Shown here: positions 58,743 through 64,000 of the stretch, piece after piece
How positions within the stretch are numbered: position 1 is the first letter of the stretch
Layout of the letters: each line of letters starts with the position of its first letter
Source of the DNA: Dissulfurimicrobium hydrothermale
GTDB lineage: Bacteria > Desulfobacterota > Dissulfuribacteria > Dissulfuribacterales > Sh68
Assembly (NCBI RefSeq): GCF_022026155.1
Contig: NZ_CP085041.1
Location: forward strand, 404,306 to 468,305
Direction: 5' to 3'
DNA: 64,000 nucleotides
Position numbers and translations under genes: made by a program
The notes under the pieces: generated by a model
Databases searched by the model: none
What the model saw: only the letters and a program-made list of their open reading frames with translations
What the model was told of the DNA's origin: nothing

Positions 58743-59900
58743 TTATTTTTTTTGATACATTTGGCCAGGCAGGACCTGGATGAGGTCTTTCAGCTCCATC
58801 TGTAGCAATATGCCGTTTACCTGGGCGACCGGAAGGCCGCTTGAATGTACAATTTCATCTATGTGTACCGGATAAGCGTCGAGCATATTATATAAAAGCC
58901 TCTCTTCCGGCCCTAGAGACATAATATTGGGCCTGTTCGGCACATCGGGTTCTGCATGGCCGGTCTGAAAGATACAGAAACCATCGAGTATATCTGTTGC
59001 ATTTTCAACTAATCGTGCACCTTGCTTTATAAGCCAATGGCTTCCTGTGCTCCCGTTTGAGTAAATACTGCCTGGAACCGCCATCACCTCTCGGCCCTGT
59101 TCGAGTGCGCAGGATGCAGTGATCAGGGAGCCGCTCTTAAGGCCTGCCTCGATTACTACAACTGCCAGACAGAGTCCGCTTATTATTCTGTTCCGTATAG
59201 GGAAGTTTTTCGGCTCCGGCGCTGTACCGGGCGGAAATTCGGTTATGATAGCGCCACTTGATGTTATGCGCTTAATAAAGGCCTTGTCGTGCCTGGGATA
59301 TGGCACATCTATACCGCATCCCTTTACAGCTATGGTGACGCCACCTGATTTGAGTGTGGCCTCATGGGCCGCAAAGTCTATGCCAGGGGCAAGTCCAGAG
59401 ACCACCGTAATTCCTTTTTCGGCAAGCCCGGATGCGATCTCGCTGGCCGCCTTGATGCCATATGCACTGGCCTTCCTGGAGCCGATTACTGCAACAGCCT
59501 TGCCGTTGAGGACATTGCGGTCTCCAAGCCCATATAGTATGGCCGGTGGATCAGGTATCTGCCCCAGGGGTTTTGGGTATTCTTTATCGCGATAGGTTAT
59601 CGTCCAAACCCCAAGCCCTTCAATCGTCTCCATGCAACGTTTGTGGAGACGCCAATCCGGACCAGCCAAAATGGCATTTTTGAGTCTGATAGAGAGCCAC
59701 CCGGTAGCGTCGAGTTCAGAGGTCTGTGCCTTCAGCACAGCCTCTGGCGAGCCGAAATGGTCCACCAATCTCCTGAGGGTAATGCTCCCTATGCCGGGCA
59801 CAATCTGCAGAGCCACCCATGGACTAATTGCGTTGGATTGATATTTGAGCATTTTGACCGCTGCAGTATTTGTGGAAGGATCTGGTGGTATGTATGACAT
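58743..59900 (-). CDS. dprA: DNA-processing protein DprA/Smf
   Basis: About 385 residues from the ATG at 59900; a TTG at 59936 and an ATG at 59852 are alternatives, none with a strong ribosome-binding site. A short helix-hairpin-helix region (IVPGIGSITLRRL) is followed by the Rossmann-like DprA core with VIGSRKASAYG and SGLAPGIDFAAHE, and a C-terminal winged helix. DprA loads RecA on incoming single-stranded DNA in transformation; comM at 40 kb fits the same process. Confidence 0.93.
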   Translation of the reverse strand: MSYIPPDPSTNTAAVKMLKYQSNAISPWVALQIVPGIGSITLRRLVDHFGSPEAVLKAQTSELDATGWLSIRLKNAILAGPDWRLHKRCMETIEGLGVWTITYRDKEYPKPLGQIPDPPAILYGLGDRNVLNGKAVAVIGSRKASAYGIKAASEIASGLAEKGITVVSGLAPGIDFAAHEATLKSGGVTIAVKGCGIDVPYPRHDKAFIKRITSSGAIITEFPPGTAPEPKNFPIRNRIISGLCLAVVVIEAGLKSGSLITASCALEQGREVMAVPGSIYSNGSTGSHWLIKQGARLVENATDILDGFCIFQTGHAEPDVPNRPNIMSLGPEERLLYNMLDAYPVHIDEIVHSSGLPVAQVNGILLQMELKDLIQVLPGQMYQKK

Positions 59901-59935
59901 GCGAGAGACTAAAAAAGAGTTTTTATCTCGCGTCA

Positions 59936-59999
59936 AGCAGATATCACCAACCAGGTCATTTTAATGGATTCAGCAGGTCGTAGCAGATATCACCAACCA
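59936..59999. repeat. 18-base direct repeat, two copies
   Basis: AGCAGATATCACCAACCA occurs at 59936-59953 and again at 59982-59999, 46 bases apart. The first copy touches the possible TTG start of dprA. Purpose unknown; it could be an operator pair or a simple duplication. Confidence 0.75.
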
Positions 60000-60015
60000 T
60001 CGTTAATTTGGTTTG

Positions 60016-60210
60016 TTATATTGTAGGTTTTACAACTCGCCCCGAACGAATACACTGAGTACAAACGCGGATGTGCCGCGTCTGGCCATTTACAAGGGCC
60101 TTGACGCGTTGCAGGTTTGGAAGCCAACGCCTTAGGGTGCGGTTGTTGGCATGGCTTACCTTGCAGCCTATTCCAGGTCTTTTACCGCATATTTCGCATG
60201 TCTTGGACAT
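60016..60210 (-). CDS. rpmB: 50S ribosomal protein L28
   Basis: 64 residues. It starts MSKTCEICGKRPGIG and contains SHANNRTLRRWLPNLQ, the L28 signature. Both CxxC pairs (near residues 5-8 and 51-54) are present, which is the zinc-binding C+ form. The gene stands alone, not next to rpmG. Confidence 0.95.
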   Translation of the reverse strand: MSKTCEICGKRPGIGCKVSHANNRTLRRWLPNLQRVKALVNGQTRHIRVCTQCIRSGRVVKPTI

Positions 60211-60539
60211 AGAGACCTCTTAAAAATAGGGATTTTGATTTTAGGCTATATAAACCGATCAGATCCTAAATGCAAGCATTTCCATTATCTTAAAACAATT
60301 TGGCGGCGACAAACCGCTGTTGCGATTAAATCCTGTTCCTGATTACAAGACCGATATTGTGCGCACATTCCGTCGTCCATCACATGATCGGGCCAGAGGG
60401 CCGCAATTTATTTAAATCGCGAAAGGCGGATATCTTCAAAAAGATAACCAATTATTTCTTGCGGGCGGTTAGATGTCTATGCGTCTATAGGGCTGGATAA
60501 GAGGGGCGGACGATCCGCCCCTCTTGGGGCAAGAAAGAC
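60211..60539. other. Spacer between rpmB and the outer-membrane barrel gene
   Basis: 329 bases without a recognised gene or RNA. It must hold the rpmB promoter. Apart from the terminator hairpin at 60499-60525, no structure is evident. Confidence 0.5.
60499..60525 (-). terminator. 12-bp perfect hairpin after the barrel gene
   Basis: AAGAGGGGCGGA (60499-60510) and TCCGCCCCTCTT (60514-60525) form a perfect GC-rich stem with a three-base loop, 14 bases beyond the barrel stop codon. There is no long T-run after it on the minus strand, so termination is probable but not classic. Confidence 0.75.
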
Positions 60540-62890
60540 TCAGAACCTGTAGGTCAGGACCCCTAGAACGGACTGGACCTCAGTGCCTTGATCGCCATAA
60601 ACGTATGGTTCTTTGTCTGTAAATTTGTCATAGAAATAGTGCAACCCCAGCCCAATGGTATTTGTAAGGCGATAGGTTGCACCAAATGTGAAATCGAATT
60701 CTGAGAAGTCGAGATTTGAATAGTTTTGTATGCCGTTTATGTATGCAACATCATAGAGATATGGCATGTTGGGATTGAGAGAACTGACATTATAATCAAG
60801 CTTTACATCCCCTGTTGGATACATGCTTGCAAAGAAGAAGTCCTTAATGCTGCCCATGCCTTTTGTGTAGCTCAGGGTGGCGTTTAGGCCGATCTTCGGC
60901 GCCGGTTTGATGTCTGTACCAACCATAAAGGTGTGTGCCTCTGTCCTGTAGTTCATATTAGTGTGTTCAGAGCCAAACTGGCTCGATGTTATGAGGTTCC
61001 CTCACCCGTCATAGACGGCTATGCAATACATGGACTCGTATTTGTCGTAGAAATAGTTATAGCCTGCACTGAAGGCCATCTTTTCGTTCGGAGCCAGCAC
61101 CAGGTTCAATCCGCCGGTGAAGAGATTCTGATGCCAATCTCTGCCGTCTACCTCGTTATTGTTTCCTATGCGGTATTTTGCATAGAGGTTTGTAAAGAGT
61201 ATTTGGATGGGCGACCACCCTGCCTTGAGCCCTATTTCATGAAGCCTGTTGGGCATATTGCTCCTTGTCCCAGTTCTTGCATCATAGATATTGGGTGCAT
61301 AGGTTCTGTAATAATTCCAGTTGTCTGTGGCCGGACCAGCATAGGTGGCAAATTGTCCGCTAGGGGCGCACACTGCCTTGTAAAGGGCATAGACATCGTT
61401 TGCAAGCATAAGCTTATATCCAAGGTTGAACCTGGGCCCATTGTTTAACTGCCAGTCCCCGGCAAGTCTAAATATGTGTTCATCTGTGTCGTGCGGTACA
61501 TTGTGCTCCTTATTGTTTTCTCTTTCTTCCCGACGATATTCATAGCCGCCCATGATTGCAATCGTGCAGCTGAGCTTGTAGGTCAGATCAACGCCGCCTG
61601 TATAGAGGTTCAGGTCATAGCCCGATTTTCTTGTAAAATCGTATGTTGAAAAGGGTTCGTTTTTAAATGCATCAATCTGTCTCTGGTCGTTTACGTTTAT
61701 GAAGACGTTGTCGTTGTTGAGTGTTTGATATCTTACTTGCGCAGTCAAGGACAATTTTTTGGTTATGCGGCTATGTATCTTGGCGAAGAGCGAGCCGCTC
61801 TTAAGATCAAGGTCTTTGCCGTAATTGCCCAGGAGTGCATTGTATGATGAATCTGTGCCTCGGTTTGTGCTCACAGAATATACAGCCCCGGCCATTACGG
61901 TATTCTTCTTGTCTATATCGTAGCGTAGTTTTAGGCTGTGGCTGTCTTTGGTAGACTCTGGCGTGCGGTCGAATGGAAGCGCACCGTATGTCCCGTCGAA
62001 CTGGAGTTTCGGGCCGAAGGGTGCAACGTGTGCACTTGCTAACTTATTATAATTATTATACATTTTGTCGCCGCTGTCATCAAATTCCCTGTGCATATAT
62101 GAATAGTCTATTACAAGGGCCTCAAGTCTCAGAGAGAGTTTGGGTATGAAATCATTCGTGAGTTCATTTATATCTTTTGAATAGGCCTCTATATGACATG
62201 CTGAACACTTGCTCATGGTGCGCGACTGGACACAGCCTGTCCTTTTTTCCATTCTGTGATCAAAACCGAGTTTCAGTTCTGGTATCTGGGGTATATTGAA
62301 GACTATGCGGCTGTTCCACTCGGAGCGGGTAACCGAATAGTCATCTCCTGGTCCGTGATCCGTGTAATATACGGCGGCGGCCCCTATTATGCTCTGTCCG
62401 GCGGTTATGGCTGTGCCGTCAGGATTTTTCCCGGGGATTGGGCTTGAAAAAGGTAATCCTACAGGGGCGCCTGGCGTGCCTGCCCCTTTAAATATGTGTG
62501 CTTCAAGATTTTCCAGTTTGTCATGGTCTAGGCGGTGCATGAATTTGTTGTAGTCGGTCTTGTAAAGGATTATTCGATTAAGCGAGAGATCGCCCCTATA
62601 CTCCTGGTCTTCCGAATCTTGATATCTTGCAGAGCCATCCAGGTCAAGATTGCCCCCCTATATTTGAATCTGCCGTTAAGGTCCCAGTTCGAACCTTTAT
62701 CATAGATGCTTTGATATTCAGCGGCGCCCTTGGCCCCCTGCTCCTTTCCTTTCAGTTTGTCGTTTAAAGAGCCGCCGACCGTTATTTCACCCTCGATCGG
62801 TTTTTCATCATCCGCCAAGACCGGCGTGAAACAGATAAACAAAAGACCGACAGCGATTATCAAGTAAAGATAAACATTACTCATGTTCAT
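60540..62890 (-). pseudogene. MtrB/PioB-type outer-membrane beta-barrel, interrupted by a frameshift and a UGA
   Basis: Three frames on the minus strand form one protein of about 780 residues. It begins with a signal peptide (MSNVYLYLIIAVGLLFICF... ending VLADDE). The first frame breaks at a G6 run (62653-62658); adding one G continues as GNLDLDGSARYQDS. The second frame stops at a TGA (61004-61002) and resumes in the same frame as GNLITSSQFGSEH. Alternating aromatic beta strands and a terminal Phe (GVLTYRF) indicate an outer-membrane barrel, like MtrB/PioB, which encloses a decaheme cytochrome. A CSACH heme motif lies at 62193-62207. It starts 16 bases after the cytochrome gene. It may be a true pseudogene or carry sequencing errors. 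Confidence 0.75.
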
Positions 62891-62906
62891 GTCCTTATCC
62901 CCCTTA

Positions 62907-63905
62907 TCATCTTGTAAGGCCCTTGCCCTGGCCGGCTACAGATTGTGATGGCATATCGGAGCCGTGGACCCTTGGGTGACACTGCGTGCATTTGGTCATG
63001 AACGATTTTTGGAAGCCGCGATCGGTCGCAGCGATCTGATTTGTTGGATCGCCAGGCACGGTTACGGGGAATTGGCTGTTCGAGGCCCTTGCTGCATGAA
63101 AGTGCGCCTCGTGACACTGCAGACAGAGGAATGGTTCCTGCTGCCTTAAGAGATTGTTGGCTACAGAGCCGTGCGGTTCATGACAAATCAGGCAGTTTTC
63201 CACTACAGGGTCGTGTTCAAAGACGAACGGTCCTTGATATCTTGTATGACACTTTAGACACAGGTCATTTACTCGTTCGTCCGTCCTGAGCATACCCTTT
63301 TCCATATTTTCACCGCCATGCGGGTTATGGCAGTCTGTACATCCCATTTTCCCCTCTTTGATAGGGTGGTGTGATGCAAAGTAGGTCTGTGCGTTTACAT
63401 CTTGATGGCACGACGCACATAATTCCTTCTCATCTTTTATTAAAAAGGATTTTTTTGAATTTGAGTGGATCTTATGGCATGATGTGCAATGGACTCCGTT
63501 TTCTTGGTGGGTTGAGCCTGGCCAGTTCATGCAAGATCCGTTTTGGTGACATGATACACATATCCCTGCGACACCTTCAGGGTTCGAGTCATTCTTGTCT
63601 TTTTTTGGGCCCAATATCTTGGTCGGATCGCCGCCTGACTCGATATGGACTGAACCAGGCCCGTGACAGGATTCGCAGCCTGTCTTGTAGCCGTCAGGCA
63701 CCTCAAAAGAGGCTATCCTCATATGGACGTTTTCTTTCTCGGCTACAAGCCCCTCATGACACCCTCTGCATGTCTCTGTCCCTACATAGACTGCTTCCGG
63801 CACTGGTTTTGGTGTTTTTATTACGGCCGAGCGTTTCTGAAGTCCACCAGTGCAGCCCATGATGAATCCCAACCCTACAACTACAAAAAGGATTTTTTTG
63901 TGCAT
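62907..63905 (-). CDS. Decaheme c-type cytochrome, MtrA/DmsE-like lipoprotein
   Basis: 332 residues with ten CxxCH motifs, beginning CRGCH, CESCH, CVSCH, CTSCH and ending CTQCH, so ten covalent hemes are expected. The signal region LGFIMGC is a probable lipobox with the lipidated Cys at residue 18. Length and heme number match the DmsE/MtrA/PioA family, which passes electrons from periplasm to the outside through an MtrB-type porin. The barrel gene follows at once. It is probably the first gene of a two-gene operon. Confidence 0.92.
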   Translation of the reverse strand: MHKKILFVVVGLGFIMGCTGGLQKRSAVIKTPKPVPEAVYVGTETCRGCHEGLVAEKENVHMRIASFEVPDGYKTGCESCHGPGSVHIESGGDPTKILGPKKDKNDSNPEGVAGICVSCHQNGSCMNWPGSTHQENGVHCTSCHKIHSNSKKSFLIKDEKELCASCHQDVNAQTYFASHHPIKEGKMGCTDCHNPHGGENMEKGMLRTDERVNDLCLKCHTRYQGPFVFEHDPVVENCLICHEPHGSVANNLLRQQEPFLCLQCHEAHFHAARASNSQFPVTVPGDPTNQIAATDRGFQKSFMTKCTQCHPRVHGSDMPSQSVAGQGKGLTR

Positions 63906-64000
63906 CTCTCCCTCCTGATCTGACCCTTTATGGTCAATTTAAATCGATGAGACACGCGACAGCTTGTAATTACCCCCTTCGGTTTATCAGACTTCAAATA
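63906..64000. other. Upstream region of the cytochrome operon
   Basis: 95 bases to the window edge. A GGGAGG-type ribosome-binding site lies just before the cytochrome ATG. No other feature is seen. Confidence 0.4.

Overview
The window looks like the origin-proximal chromosome of an anaerobic, Gram-negative bacterium, most likely a Desulfobacterota (deltaproteobacterial) autotroph. The signs are carbonyl and methyl branch genes of the reductive acetyl-CoA pathway (cooS, folD, fhs) beside a very large HdrA-type flavoprotein, selenocysteine-type UGA codons, LPS and cell-envelope genes, and a decaheme cytochrome beside an MtrB/PioB-type outer-membrane barrel. The taxonomic placement is inference; no rRNA is present. 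Base composition is moderate over most of the window but falls to an extreme AT-rich trough around 34.5-36.1 kb.

Layout. 1-7.7 kb (minus strand): hdrA (partial, in-frame UGA), a possible 39-codon ORF, cooS, folD, fhs. 7.9-16.5 kb: a YciO/Sua5-type tRNA threonylcarbamoyl-AMP synthase, an IHF/HU-type protein, sppA, rpsA, then a tight operon of queC, a Cys-cluster protein and a sugar isomerase-like protein, converging on aroE and aconitase. 16.7-25.2 kb (plus strand): argS, SPOR protein, short N-acetylglutamate synthase, secA, argJ and a NifA-like sigma54 activator. 25.3-26.6 kb: a complete IS3-family element with a -1 frameshift site. 26.7-32.2 kb (minus): glycosyltransferase, lone OppD-like ATPase, RecA-like ATPase, fusA, PilZ protein.

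32.3-39.2 kb is the AT-rich core: gyrB, dnaN, a divergent spacer, a MidA-like methyltransferase, a HAD phosphatase carrying a perfect parS site in its 3' end, and serS. 39.2-49.5 kb: a TraB-like protein, comM, groEL-groES under a perfect CIRCE operator, lspA, a BepA-like protease, a KptA-like protein with eroded active site, an HNH nuclease, greA, waaA and coaX. 49.6-60.2 kb: glmS, UDP-glucuronate epimerase, ugd, parA (with a second perfect parS at its start), parB, a broken DsrE-like gene with a candidate selenocysteine codon and a strong hairpin behind it, topA, dprA, rpmB. 60.5-63.9 kb (minus): decaheme lipoprotein cytochrome and an outer-membrane barrel gene broken by a frameshift in a G6 tract and an in-frame UGA.

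How it works together: HdrA, CooS, FolD and Fhs fit CO2 fixation or acetyl-CoA oxidation linked to electron bifurcation; the cytochrome-barrel pair would carry electrons across the outer membrane if functional; parABS, gyrB and dnaN mark the replication-origin neighbourhood, although dnaA is not in the window. No tRNA, rRNA or CRISPR array was recognised.
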